DNA of 36,809 nucleotides from JBBQKG01 sp038326655 (GCA_038326655.1 JBBQKG010000029.1:1-36809), one strand, 5' to 3'; positions 1 through 7,380 are shown, counted from the first letter of the stretch. The notes: a model not told the origin generated them from the letters alone. Translations and numbers: made by a program.

Positions 1-504
1 ACCGACGTCCTGTTCAAGGAGACCTACGACACGCTGAAGGCCTTCGAGGACCGCTACGGCTTCAAGTTCGAGCGCTACCACAACATCACGCTCGAGGAGC
101 AGGCCAGGCTGCACGGCGACGAGCTGTGGAAGCGGGCCCCCGACCAGTGCTGCGCGATCCGCAAGGTCGAGCCGCTGCAGCGGGCACTGGGCGAGGTGGA
201 CGCTTGGATCACCGGTGTGCGCCGCGACCAGGCGCCGACGCGGGCCAACTCCAAGAAGGTCGAGGCGGACACCAAGTTCGGGCTCGTGAAGGCGAACCCG
301 CTCGCTGACTGGAGCCTCGAGGACGTGTGGGCCTACATCCACGAGCACGACGTCCCCTACAACCCCCTGCACGACCAGAACTACCCGTCGATCGGATGCA
401 CCCACTGCACCCGCCAGGTGATGCCCGGCGAGGACCCGCGGGCTGGTCGCTGGGCCGGCCAGGAAAAGGTCGAGTGCGGCCTGCACCCGGCCGAGGCCAA
501 GTAG
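1..504 (+). CDS. cysH: Assimilatory APS/PAPS reductase, C-terminal part (5' end cut by the window)
   Basis: The frame is open from the first base, so the N-terminus lies outside the window; 167 residues are visible. The enzyme reduces adenylyl sulfate (or PAPS) to sulfite in sulfate assimilation. What is seen: a Cys-Cys pair in DQCCAIRKVEPL, a CxxC in IGCTHC, and the terminal active-site motif ECGLH. In this family the CC plus CxxC pairs bind a [4Fe-4S] cluster and mark the APS-using bacterial form, while the Cys of ECGLH carries the thiosulfonate intermediate. The stop is 9 nt before sat, so the two are probably cotranscribed and supply consecutive steps. No APS kinase gene is visible, which fits direct APS reduction. 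The remaining doubt is only the exact substrate. Confidence 0.93.
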   Translation, partial: TDVLFKETYDTLKAFEDRYGFKFERYHNITLEEQARLHGDELWKRAPDQCCAIRKVEPLQRALGEVDAWITGVRRDQAPTRANSKKVEADTKFGLVKANPLADWSLEDVWAYIHEHDVPYNPLHDQNYPSIGCTHCTRQVMPGEDPRAGRWAGQEKVECGLHPAEAK

Positions 505-513
505 CCGGCCGCG

Positions 514-1677
514 TTGATAGAGCCCCACGGCGGCGAGCTGGTCGACCTGCTGGTCGCGGCAGATGACCGCGACGAGCTTTCGAAGCGTGCCTCAAGCCTT
601 CCGCGCGTCACGCTGAGCCCACGCCAGGCGGCCGACCTGGAGCTGCTCGCGGTGGGCGGGTTCAGCCCGCTGCGCGGCTTCCAGGGCTCGGACGACTGGC
701 GCACCGTGGTCGACGAGATGCGGCTCGCCGACGGCCTGCCGTGGAGCATCCCGATCACGCTTGCAACCGACGTGGACGCAGCCGCGGGCGACGAGGTCGC
801 GCTCGATGCCCCGGACGGCCGGCTGCTCGGGTTGCTTGACGTGGAGGAGGTGTTCGAGCGTGACTCGGAGCGCGAGGCGGAGAAGGTCTACCGCACGACC
901 GACGACGAGCACCACGGCGTGGCCGCGCTTCGCGCCGAGGGGGACCGCTGCCTGGCCGGCCCGGTACGGTCATTGGCGCTCCCCGACCATCCGTCCCAGT
1001 TCGAGCCGTACATCCTGCCGCCGGCAGCGTCGCGGGCGGCTTTCGCGGAGCGCGGCTGGAAGACCGTCGTCGGCTTCCAGACGCGAAACCCGATCCACCG
1101 CGCGCACGAGTACATCACGAAGGCAGCGCTGGAATGCGTGGACGGCCTCTTCATACATCCCCTCGTCGGCGAGACGAAGTCAGATGACATCCCGCCGGAC
1201 GTGCGGATGCGCTGCTACGAGGCGCTGATCGCCAACTACTACCAGCGCGAGCACGTGATGCTCGCGATCAACCCGGCGGCGATGCGATACGCGGGTCCGC
1301 GTGAGGCGGTCTTCCACGCGCTGATCCGGAAGAACTACGGCTGCACGCATTTCATCGTCGGCCGTGACCACGCCGGCGTCGGCAACTACTACGGCACCTT
1401 CGACGCCCAGAGGATCTTCGATGAGCTCGACCCCGAGAAGCTAGGGATCGAACCACTGATGTTCGACCACGCCTTCTACTGCAAGATCACGAAGGGCATG
1501 GCGACCGGCAAGACCAGCCCGGCGGGGCCTGAGGACCGCATCTTCCTGTCCGGCACGAAGGTGCGCGAGATGCTGCGCGCGGGCGAGCGGCCGCCCGAGG
1601 AGTTCACGCGACCCGAGGTCGCGGACATCCTGATCGAGGCGATGCAAGCCGACGCCGCCGCCGTATCGAGCGCCTAG
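514..1677 (+). CDS. sat: Sulfate adenylyltransferase (ATP sulfurylase), homomeric type
   Basis: This enzyme makes APS from ATP and sulfate, the first step of sulfate assimilation. The 387-residue protein has the family motifs QTRNPIHRAHE (about residues 189-199), GRDHAGVGNYYG (about 283-294) and LSGTKVREML near the C-terminus. The length matches the single-domain enzyme with PUA-like and nucleotidyltransferase domains and no fused APS kinase. The chosen start is TTG at 514, 9 nt after the cysH stop; it places the usual near-N-terminal PHGG motif at residues 4-7. No good Shine-Dalgarno sequence precedes it, so translation is probably coupled to cysH. The product of this gene is the substrate of the upstream reductase. 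Confidence 0.95.
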   Translation: MIEPHGGELVDLLVAADDRDELSKRASSLPRVTLSPRQAADLELLAVGGFSPLRGFQGSDDWRTVVDEMRLADGLPWSIPITLATDVDAAAGDEVALDAPDGRLLGLLDVEEVFERDSEREAEKVYRTTDDEHHGVAALRAEGDRCLAGPVRSLALPDHPSQFEPYILPPAASRAAFAERGWKTVVGFQTRNPIHRAHEYITKAALECVDGLFIHPLVGETKSDDIPPDVRMRCYEALIANYYQREHVMLAINPAAMRYAGPREAVFHALIRKNYGCTHFIVGRDHAGVGNYYGTFDAQRIFDELDPEKLGIEPLMFDHAFYCKITKGMATGKTSPAGPEDRIFLSGTKVREMLRAGERPPEEFTRPEVADILIEAMQADAAAVSSA

Positions 1678-1680
1678 CGT

Positions 1681-1721
1681 AGCCACGCAGCCCACCGGGC
1701 TCCCGCATTCGTGTCGTGGCT
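1681..1721 (+). terminator. Nested hairpin after sat, possible terminator
   Basis: Just after the sat stop the sequence has a 7-bp outer inverted repeat, AGCCACG (1681-1687) with CGTGGCT (1715-1721). Inside its loop is a tight hairpin, AGCCC-ACC-GGGCT (1689-1701). There is no T-run afterwards, so it is not a canonical intrinsic terminator, but many high-GC actinobacterial terminators lack one. The rest of 1722-1912 holds no gene. It contains a TAGGTT box at 1825-1830 that could be the -10 of the next gene. Confidence 0.3.
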
Positions 1722-1912
1722 GACGCACGTCGCGAGAGCCGGGTGGACTCCTCCCCCGACCGTCGCCGATGCAAGTTCCGTTGCATTTGGCAGGCGGGGG
1801 TTTACAGCGGCACACCGGCCAGGCTAGGTTCGCCGTCACGAGGGTTCTGGGTCCCTCGGACACGGACGTCCCCGCAGAGAATCAACGCTAAGAGGTGGAG
1901 GGTTCTCACCAC

Positions 1913-2884
1913 GTGTCGGCGCCAGACCCAGAGTCCAGAGCAAACGCTCTGACCCCCGCAACCAGCAGAGCGACCGCAAGGCTGGTCCGCGCGATCGCGA
2001 TCGCAGCGACGCTGCTAATCGTCGCGCTCGGCGCTGCGCCGGCCTGGGGTGCGGACGACACGAGCGGCACCGGCGCGGCAACGACCCTCGACCCATCGCC
2101 GTCGACCAACGGCGGCACCGGCGCGATCGACCCGCCGCCGAACCCGATCGACGCGAGCGCCCCGGCCGTTGGTGGTTCTCCTGGCGGTTCCGCTGGTGGT
2201 GCCTCCGGTGCGCCGAGCGCGCAGGATCCCCCGCCGGCCGCATCCGACCAGACGCCGCCTGCCTCGAGCGACCAAAGCCCGGCGATCCCGTCGCCCGCCG
2301 ACGACCAGTCCGCCGACGACAAGAGCCCCAAGCGCTCCCCGGCGAACGGCGCCGGCAGCGACTCGAGCGGCACGAGCTCTTCCTCGAGCACCACGACGTC
2401 GCCCATGGGCACGCCGCCCGGCGCCCAGCCGGTGTCGGCGACGATCACGCTTCCGCCCGGCGCCGACGGCTACCCCGGCGACTGGGGCGGCCAGGACAAC
2501 TTCCTGGTCGCTGGCGCCCCGCGGGACGACTCGGGCGGCTCGGGCTCCACGGGATACCACAGCCGCTTCGCGGGCCTGTTCGCGTTCGCCGCCACGAGGG
2601 CTACGCGGATCGAGGCAAAGGAGCGCCGCGGGCACCAGACCGCAAAGGTCTCCGCCCTCGGAGGTGGAGCTCCTGGCGGCGGTGGCGGGCTCCCGCACAA
2701 CAACCCCTTCTTCAACCTCCTGAGCGGACCCGGGGGCGCCGGCGGCAGCCTGATGCTGATCAGCCTGCTGGCCGTGCTGGGCGCGTCGATCGCGCTCCCC
2801 CGCGAGCTCTCCAAGGCTTTCCAAACGCCCAAGGCCCCCTGGAGGCCACTGGCGTACGTTCCACCGCTCGAGTTGCCCGGCTAG
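1913..2884 (+). CDS. Exported low-complexity protein with C-terminal membrane anchor, function unknown
   Basis: I do not recognise the family. The chosen start is GTG at 1913, because an AGGTGGAGGG Shine-Dalgarno-like run sits about 10 nt upstream; a GTG at 1895 would lie within that run. The 323 residues begin with an Arg-containing stretch and a hydrophobic segment (about 24-42) ending in PAWG-ADD, which looks like a signal peptide or signal anchor. Residues of about 47-180 are disordered and rich in Ser, Asp, Pro, Gly and Thr. A Gly-rich stretch follows, then a hydrophobic segment at about 277-297 and a short Lys/Pro-containing tail, which together suggest a C-terminal membrane anchor. It lies 80 nt before the gene for the repeat protein, in the same direction, and may work with it at the cell surface. 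That link is inference from position only. Confidence 0.72.
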   Translation: MSAPDPESRANALTPATSRATARLVRAIAIAATLLIVALGAAPAWGADDTSGTGAATTLDPSPSTNGGTGAIDPPPNPIDASAPAVGGSPGGSAGGASGAPSAQDPPPAASDQTPPASSDQSPAIPSPADDQSADDKSPKRSPANGAGSDSSGTSSSSSTTTSPMGTPPGAQPVSATITLPPGADGYPGDWGGQDNFLVAGAPRDDSGGSGSTGYHSRFAGLFAFAATRATRIEAKERRGHQTAKVSALGGGAPGGGGGLPHNNPFFNLLSGPGGAGGSLMLISLLAVLGASIALPRELSKAFQTPKAPWRPLAYVPPLELPG

Positions 2885-2964
2885 CCGAAACCGGCTTGCC
2901 AAACGCCACGCCGGGGGCAACGCAACCCGGCGACGAAGGAGCAACTCGAACATAGGAGGAACCT

Positions 2965-5271
2965 GTGAAACGCAGGCTCGCGCTAATGGCGAGCGTCCTC
3001 GCTCTGGCATTCGGTGGCAGCCAAGCAATGGCTCACGCCGACAGCCAGGTCGATGGCTCGTCAAGCGGAAACGGGTCGGGCGACACCGCTCAGCAGGTCG
3101 AGTCGGGGTCGAACGGCAACGGAACCACTCAGAACGCAGGCACGGAGACACCCGGCGCTTCCGCCGAGACCGGTCAGATCAACCTGGACGGCAGCTCGGC
3201 AGACGGCGGAAACCGCTCCAACAACGGTGACGTGGGCCAGTCGAACGAGGCGGACACCTCCGCCACGGCCGACAACGGCAACGACACCGGCCAGACCAAC
3301 GACCAGAGCCAGTCCGCCGACAGCGGCAACAACGCGGGCGCAGGCTCGGGCAACGACGTCTCGCAGACCGAGACGGGCAGCAACAGCAACGGCACCACCC
3401 AGAACGCTGACGCAACAGCCTGCACCGAGCAGGCGAACGTCAACGGGTCGGACATCCCGCTCGGCACGCGCGGCCTCGGCTGCGACCGCCGTGAGGTGAT
3501 CACGACCGCCGACAGCCAGGGGTCGGCAGCGGTCACACAGCCTGTCCAGGGCGATGGCAACCGCTCCAACAACGGCGACGTCGGGCAGTCGAACGAGGCG
3601 GACACGTCCGCTGACGCCGACAACAACAACAACACCGACCAGTCGAACCCGCAGGACCAGTCGGCCGACGGCGGCACGAACTCGGGCGCAGGCTCGGGCA
3701 ACTACGTCGACCAGAGCCAGTCGGGCTCGAACAGCAACGGCACCACCCAGAACGCGAACGCCGACGCCCTCACGGGCCAGGCCAACGTGAACGACTCCGA
3801 GATCTCGATCGGGATCCCGGGCATCGTGACTGGGGGCGGCGACCGCTCCAACAACGGTGACGTGGGCCAGTCGAACGAGGCGGACACCTCCGCCACGGCC
3901 GACAACGGCAACGGCACGGACCAGTCCAACGACCAGAGCCAATCGGCTGATGGCGGGGACAACTCCGGCGCCGGGTCGGGAAACGACGTCAGCCAGAGCC
4001 AGTCGGGCTCCAACAGCAACGGCACGACGCAGAACGCCGGTGCTGGAGCCGACACGGTGCAGGTCAACCTGAACGGGACTGACATCTCGCTCGGGGGGCC
4101 GGCGCCCGTGACCGGGCTCTACGTGGGCGACGGAAACCGCTCCAACAACGGCGACGTGGGCCAGTCGAACGAGGCGGACACCTCCGCCGACGCCGACAAC
4201 GGCAACGAGACCGGCCAGGCCAACGACCAGAGCCAGTCCGCTGACGGCGGCACGAACTCGGGCGCAGGCTCGGGCAACGACGTCTCCCAGACGCAGTCAG
4301 GCTCGAACAGCAACGGCAGCACGCAGAACGCGAACGCCGACGCGCTCACCGGCCAGGTGAACGTGAACGACTCCGCGATCGGCCTCGGAGGCGGCGTGAT
4401 CGTCACCGCGGTGTTGCCGGTCCTGGACGGTGGAAACCGCTCCAACAACGGCGACGTGGGCCAGTCGAACGAGGCGGACACCTCCGCCGACGCCGACAAC
4501 GTCAACGAGACCGGCCAGGCCAACGACCAGAGCCAGTCCGCTGATGGCGGCACGAACTCGGGCGCAGGCTCGGGCAACGACGTCTCCCAGACGCAGTCAG
4601 GCTCGAACAGCAACGGCACCACGCAGAACGCGAACGCCGAGGCCACGACCGGCCAGCTGAACCTGTTCGCCCCGGTGGTCGGCCTCTGCAACCGTTGCTT
4701 CAACGGCAACGTCACGCAGAGCAATGAGGCTGATACCTCCGCCGATGCCCACAACGACAACGGCACGGACCAGTCCAACGACCAGGGCCAGTCGGCTGAT
4801 GGCGGCACGAACTCGGGCGCAGGCTCGGGCAACGACGTCTCCCAGACGCAGTCAGGCTCGAACAGCAACGGCACCACCCAGAACGCGAACGCGAGCGCCC
4901 AGACACTGCAGGGCAACGTGGTCGCGCCAACGGTGATCTACTGCAACCGGTGCTTCAACGGCGACGTGAACCAGTCGAACACGGCTAACACGTCCGCGAA
5001 CGCCGGCAACTCGAACACCACCGGCCAGTCCAACAAGCAGAGCCAGTCGGCCGACGGCACCACGCCCGTCATCACGCCGACCACGCCGGTAACGCCCACG
5101 ACCGTCATCACCGAGATCCGGTACATCACGGTCGTAACCAGCGCGGCGGCCCCGACGGTGAAGGCCAAGGCGAAGGTCAAGAAGGCGAAGAAGTCCAAGA
5201 AGTCCAAGAAGTCCAAGAAGTCCAAGAAGCGCGCGAACAAGGTGCTGCCGTTCGTCAAGTGCAGCTGCTGA
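2965..5271 (+). CDS. Secreted modular Asn/Gln/Ser-rich repeat protein, possible beta-solenoid or curli-like surface fibre
   Basis: The start is GTG at 2965 with a strong AGGAGGA at 2954-2960. The 768 residues begin with a signal peptide (KRR, hydrophobic core, cleavage near AMA-HA at about 24). A half module follows, then seven modules starting near residues 84, 200, 294, 392, 492, 577 and 662. Each carries blocks such as NGDVGQSNEADTSA, QSADGGTNSGAGSGNDV and QSGSNSNGTTQNA, joined by a variable hydrophobic linker of about 20-40 residues. Regular spacing of Gln, Asn, Ser and Gly resembles curlin-type strand-turn repeats, but the exact curlin consensus is not met. In the last two modules NRSNNG is replaced by CNRCFNG. 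A Pro/Thr linker and a lysine-rich tail (about 733-762, four SKK repeats) end in VKCSC. No sortase motif is seen. Role in adhesion, matrix or spore surface is inference. Confidence 0.85.
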   Translation: MKRRLALMASVLALAFGGSQAMAHADSQVDGSSSGNGSGDTAQQVESGSNGNGTTQNAGTETPGASAETGQINLDGSSADGGNRSNNGDVGQSNEADTSATADNGNDTGQTNDQSQSADSGNNAGAGSGNDVSQTETGSNSNGTTQNADATACTEQANVNGSDIPLGTRGLGCDRREVITTADSQGSAAVTQPVQGDGNRSNNGDVGQSNEADTSADADNNNNTDQSNPQDQSADGGTNSGAGSGNYVDQSQSGSNSNGTTQNANADALTGQANVNDSEISIGIPGIVTGGGDRSNNGDVGQSNEADTSATADNGNGTDQSNDQSQSADGGDNSGAGSGNDVSQSQSGSNSNGTTQNAGAGADTVQVNLNGTDISLGGPAPVTGLYVGDGNRSNNGDVGQSNEADTSADADNGNETGQANDQSQSADGGTNSGAGSGNDVSQTQSGSNSNGSTQNANADALTGQVNVNDSAIGLGGGVIVTAVLPVLDGGNRSNNGDVGQSNEADTSADADNVNETGQANDQSQSADGGTNSGAGSGNDVSQTQSGSNSNGTTQNANAEATTGQLNLFAPVVGLCNRCFNGNVTQSNEADTSADAHNDNGTDQSNDQGQSADGGTNSGAGSGNDVSQTQSGSNSNGTTQNANASAQTLQGNVVAPTVIYCNRCFNGDVNQSNTANTSANAGNSNTTGQSNKQSQSADGTTPVITPTTPVTPTTVITEIRYITVVTSAAAPTVKAKAKVKKAKKSKKSKKSKKSKKRANKVLPFVKCSC
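3214..5050 (+). repeat. In-frame tandem repeat array, about 255-348 bp per unit
   Basis: Seven coding repeat units begin at 3214, 3562, 3844, 4138, 4438, 4693 and 4948, each marked by the codons for NRSNNG or NRCFNG. The spacings are 348, 282, 294, 300, 255 and 255 bp, all multiples of three. The units at 4138 and 4438 are almost identical in DNA, with three differences over about 205 bp (4132-4338 against 4432-4638). This points to recent duplication or gene conversion. The array lies inside the gene at 2965-5271. Confidence 0.9.
5188..5229 (+). repeat. 9-bp tandem repeat coding for the lysine-rich tail
   Basis: The unit AAGAAGTCC is repeated four times without change (5188-5223) and followed by a partial copy. 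It encodes Lys-Lys-Ser repeats in the tail of the repeat protein. Such a perfect short repeat can change length by slippage without leaving frame. Confidence 0.85.
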
Positions 5272-5317
5272 GACCGACAAACCGAACGACGGGAAGAAAT
5301 CACCGAGGAGTGATGTC

Positions 5318-5455
5318 TATAGAGAGCGCATGAGCTGATCGGGACGGCGGGCCAGGGAAGACCTCCCGCCGCCCCGGCAATGCGAAATGGGAGGCGCCAA
5401 CACCCAGAAATGGCGTCTCACGGGATCAGGGGCCTGCGTTTGCGGGCCCCTTCCC
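5318..5455 (+). ncRNA. Candidate structured RNA or 3' UTR / leader with three hairpins
   Basis: The 234 bp between the repeat-protein stop and the next start hold no convincing ORF but three consecutive stable hairpins. They are CGGCGGG/CCCGCCG at 5345-5371 (extended by AGG/CCT inside), AGGCGCCA/TGGCGTCT at 5392-5418 (one G-U pair), and a 9-bp stem at 5429-5450 followed by TTCCCTTT. A TATAGA box at 5318-5323 could be the -10 of a separate short transcript ending at the last hairpin. It could instead be the 3' UTR of the repeat gene or a leader for the carboxylase gene. I could not match it to a known riboswitch class. Confidence 0.35.
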
Positions 5456-5458
5456 TTT
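5429..5458 (+). terminator. Probable terminator hairpin upstream of the carboxylase gene
   Basis: A 9-bp stem, GGGGCCTGC paired with GCGGGCCCC (one G-T wobble) around a GTTT loop, spans 5429-5450 and is followed by the pyrimidine run TTCCCTTT. It is the best terminator candidate for the repeat-protein transcript, 158 nt after its stop. Confidence 0.5.
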
Positions 5459-5481
5459 GCCGCGCTTCCGATGGGCTCAGA

Positions 5482-5505
5482 CGGCGCCTATATATTTCGG
5501 CGCCG
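5482..5505 (+). promoter_or_regulatory. Promoter with -10 box framed by an inverted repeat, directly before the start codon
   Basis: Seven-base arms CGGCGCC (5482-5488) and GGCGCCG (5499-5505) frame the AT-rich spacer TATATATTTC, and the ATG follows at once at 5506. TATATT at 5491-5496 is a good -10 box. Transcription would begin about 5503, giving a nearly leaderless mRNA. The arms could be an operator that lets a repressor cover the -10 box. Confidence 0.45.
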
Positions 5506-7299
5506 ATGTTCGGCAAGGTCCTGGTCGCCAACCGTGGCGAGATCGCAGTGCGCGTGATCCGTGCGCTCAAGGAGATGGAGATCGCCTCGGTCGCCGTCTA
5601 CTCCGAGGTGGATCGCGAGGCGCCGCACGTCCGCCAGGCCGACGAGTCGTATCTGCTGGGGCCCGGTCCGGCGCCCGAGAGCTACCTCAACGTCGAGAAG
5701 CTGCTCGACGTCGTCGCCAGGTCTGGGGCCGAGGCCGTTCATCCCGGTTACGGGTTTCTGGCCGAGAACGCCGCCTTTGCAAAGGCCTGCAAGAAGGCAA
5801 AGGTGGTCTTCATCGGCCCGCCGCCCGAGGCGATCGAGGCGATGGGGTCGAAGACAAGGGCGCGCGAGCTGATGAAGGCGGCGGGCGTGCCGATCGTGCC
5901 GGGCACGACGGAGCCGGTCTCGGGGCTGGCGGAGGCGAAGAAGATCGCGAAGCAGATCGGGTACCCGGTCGCGGTCAAGGCGGCGGGCGGCGGGGGCGGC
6001 AAGGGCTTCCGCGTCGCGATCTCCGAGGACGAGCTCGACAAGGCACTCGAGGGAGCCGCCCGCGAGGGCGAGAAGTTCTTCTCCGACCCGACCGTCTACC
6101 TGGAGCGCTATCTGGTCGACCCGAGGCACGTCGAGGTGCAGGTGCTCGCGGACGGCGACGGCAACGTGGTGCACCTCGGGGAGCGCGACTGCTCGGTCCA
6201 GCGCCGCCACCAGAAGCTGGTCGAGGAGACCCCGGCGCCGGGAGTGGACGAGGCGTTCCGGGAGCGGATCGGAAAGATCGCGATCGACGCCGCGCGCGCA
6301 ATCGGCTATCGCTCGGCGGGCACGATCGAGGGTCTGCTCGCCACGCATGAAGGTGGCGAGCCCGAGTACTTCTTTCTCGAGATGAACACGCGCGTCCAGG
6401 TCGAGCACACCGTCACCGAGATGGCGACCGGGATCGACATCGTCAAGGAGCAGATCCGGATTGCGGCTGGTGAGCCGCTCTCGTTCTCGCAGGAAGAGGT
6501 CGAGATCCGCGGCAGCGCGATCGAGTGCCGCATCAATGCAGAGGCGGCGCACAAGAAGTTCGCGCCGGCACCGGGCACGATCACGACCTACCGGGAGCCG
6601 GCCGGCCCAGGGGTGCGCGTCGACTCGGGAGTCGAGGCGGGCGGCGAGATCACGCCTCTCTATGACCCGATGATCGCGAAGCTGATTGTCTGGGACCGCG
6701 ACCGGGAGGCCGCCACGGCGCGCATGCTGCGGGCGCTCGACGAATACGAGATCGGCGGCGTCACCACCCTGATTCCCTTCCACAAGGCGCTGCTGCGCAC
6801 CGAGCAGTGGCACCGCGGGGAGACCTGCCGGGACCTCGTCGAGGACCCCAAGTGGCTCAAGTCGCTCGCGCCGGAGGAGCCCGCCGCGGCGCCGGCCCCG
6901 AGCGAGGAGGGCGCAGCGGAGAAAGTCGAGCGCGACTACACGGTCGAGGTCGACGACCGGCGCTTCACCGTCAAGGTGATCGGTCCTCCGCCCGCCGGCG
7001 GGGTGGTCGCCGCGGGGGCCAACTCGGCCGGCGCAAGGCCGGCGCCGCGGCGTGACCGCGGCTCCGGGGCCTCCTCTGACGGAGCGAGCGGCGCACTGGT
7101 CTCGCCGCTCCAGGGCACCGTCCTGAAAGTCGGCGTCGAGCAGGGGCAGGAGGTCGAGGCGGGCGCCGTCGTGTGCGTGATCGAGGCGATGAAGATGGAG
7201 AACGAGATCACCGCCCCGGTGGCCGGCAAGGTCGAGGAGCTGAACGTCACCGAAGGCGCCTCGATCGCGGCCGGCGACCCGATCGCGCTCATCAAATAG
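5506..7299 (+). CDS. Acetyl/propionyl-CoA carboxylase alpha chain (biotin carboxylase fused to biotin carboxyl carrier domain)
   Basis: This subunit carboxylates biotin with ATP and bicarbonate and carries it to a carboxyltransferase beta subunit, which is not in the window. It feeds fatty-acid or branched acyl-CoA metabolism. The start is ATG 5506, giving FGKVLVANRGEIAVR, the standard biotin-carboxylase N-terminus; the frame stays open upstream to 5380, but that part is unlike the family. Seen in order: the N-terminal domain, an ATP-grasp glycine loop KAAGGGGGKG (about 156-165), EMNTRVQVEHTVTE, a C-terminal carboxylase domain to about 450, an Ala/Pro/Gly-rich linker, and a biotinyl domain with EAMKMEN (Lys563). 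The 597 residues fit the actinobacterial AccA-type fusion. No Shine-Dalgarno sequence is seen; see the -10 box just upstream. Confidence 0.95.
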   Translation: MFGKVLVANRGEIAVRVIRALKEMEIASVAVYSEVDREAPHVRQADESYLLGPGPAPESYLNVEKLLDVVARSGAEAVHPGYGFLAENAAFAKACKKAKVVFIGPPPEAIEAMGSKTRARELMKAAGVPIVPGTTEPVSGLAEAKKIAKQIGYPVAVKAAGGGGGKGFRVAISEDELDKALEGAAREGEKFFSDPTVYLERYLVDPRHVEVQVLADGDGNVVHLGERDCSVQRRHQKLVEETPAPGVDEAFRERIGKIAIDAARAIGYRSAGTIEGLLATHEGGEPEYFFLEMNTRVQVEHTVTEMATGIDIVKEQIRIAAGEPLSFSQEEVEIRGSAIECRINAEAAHKKFAPAPGTITTYREPAGPGVRVDSGVEAGGEITPLYDPMIAKLIVWDRDREAATARMLRALDEYEIGGVTTLIPFHKALLRTEQWHRGETCRDLVEDPKWLKSLAPEEPAAAPAPSEEGAAEKVERDYTVEVDDRRFTVKVIGPPPAGGVVAAGANSAGARPAPRRDRGSGASSDGASGALVSPLQGTVLKVGVEQGQEVEAGAVVCVIEAMKMENEITAPVAGKVEELNVTEGASIAAGDPIALIK

Positions 7300-7303
7300 G
7301 GGC

Positions 7304-7372
7304 CTACCGGCCCAGCTTGACCGCGATCGCGAAGACGCCGTCGCTGAACGTCTCCAGGCGGTCGGTGCTCAA
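7304..7372 (-). pseudogene. 22-codon remnant of a TMEM175-type (DUF1211) potassium channel gene
   Basis: On the minus strand, 8 nt after the HAD gene stop, a TTG-initiated frame reads LSTDRLETFSDGVFAIAV and stops at 7304-7306. RxxxFSDGVFAI is the signature of the first membrane helix of the TMEM175/DUF1211 channel family, and it normally sits at the very N-terminus as here. The rest of the roughly 200-residue protein is missing, and the carboxylase stop lies 5 nt beyond. I read this as the 5' relic of a gene deleted up to the convergent neighbour. It may still be translated as a short peptide. Confidence 0.6.
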
Positions 7373-7380
7373 GTGATCGG

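Noticed and set aside
3214..5050. CRISPR-like repeat array
   Set aside because: Periods of 255-348 bp in whole codons and an intact reading frame show a repeat protein, not short repeats with unique spacers.
5351..5366. B12-box-like sequence in the first hairpin loop
   Set aside because: Only a short CCAGGGAAGACC resemblance; the upstream core elements of a cobalamin riboswitch are missing.
5380..5505. N-terminal extension of the carboxylase from an ATG at 5380
   Set aside because: The extra 42 residues cross two hairpins and the promoter box and do not match the family, whose proteins begin at the equivalent of ATG 5506.
7300..7313. GGGCC-TACC-GGCCC hairpin after the carboxylase stop as a terminator
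   Set aside because: Only 5 bp, no T-run, and GGCC-rich hairpins are common by chance at this GC content.
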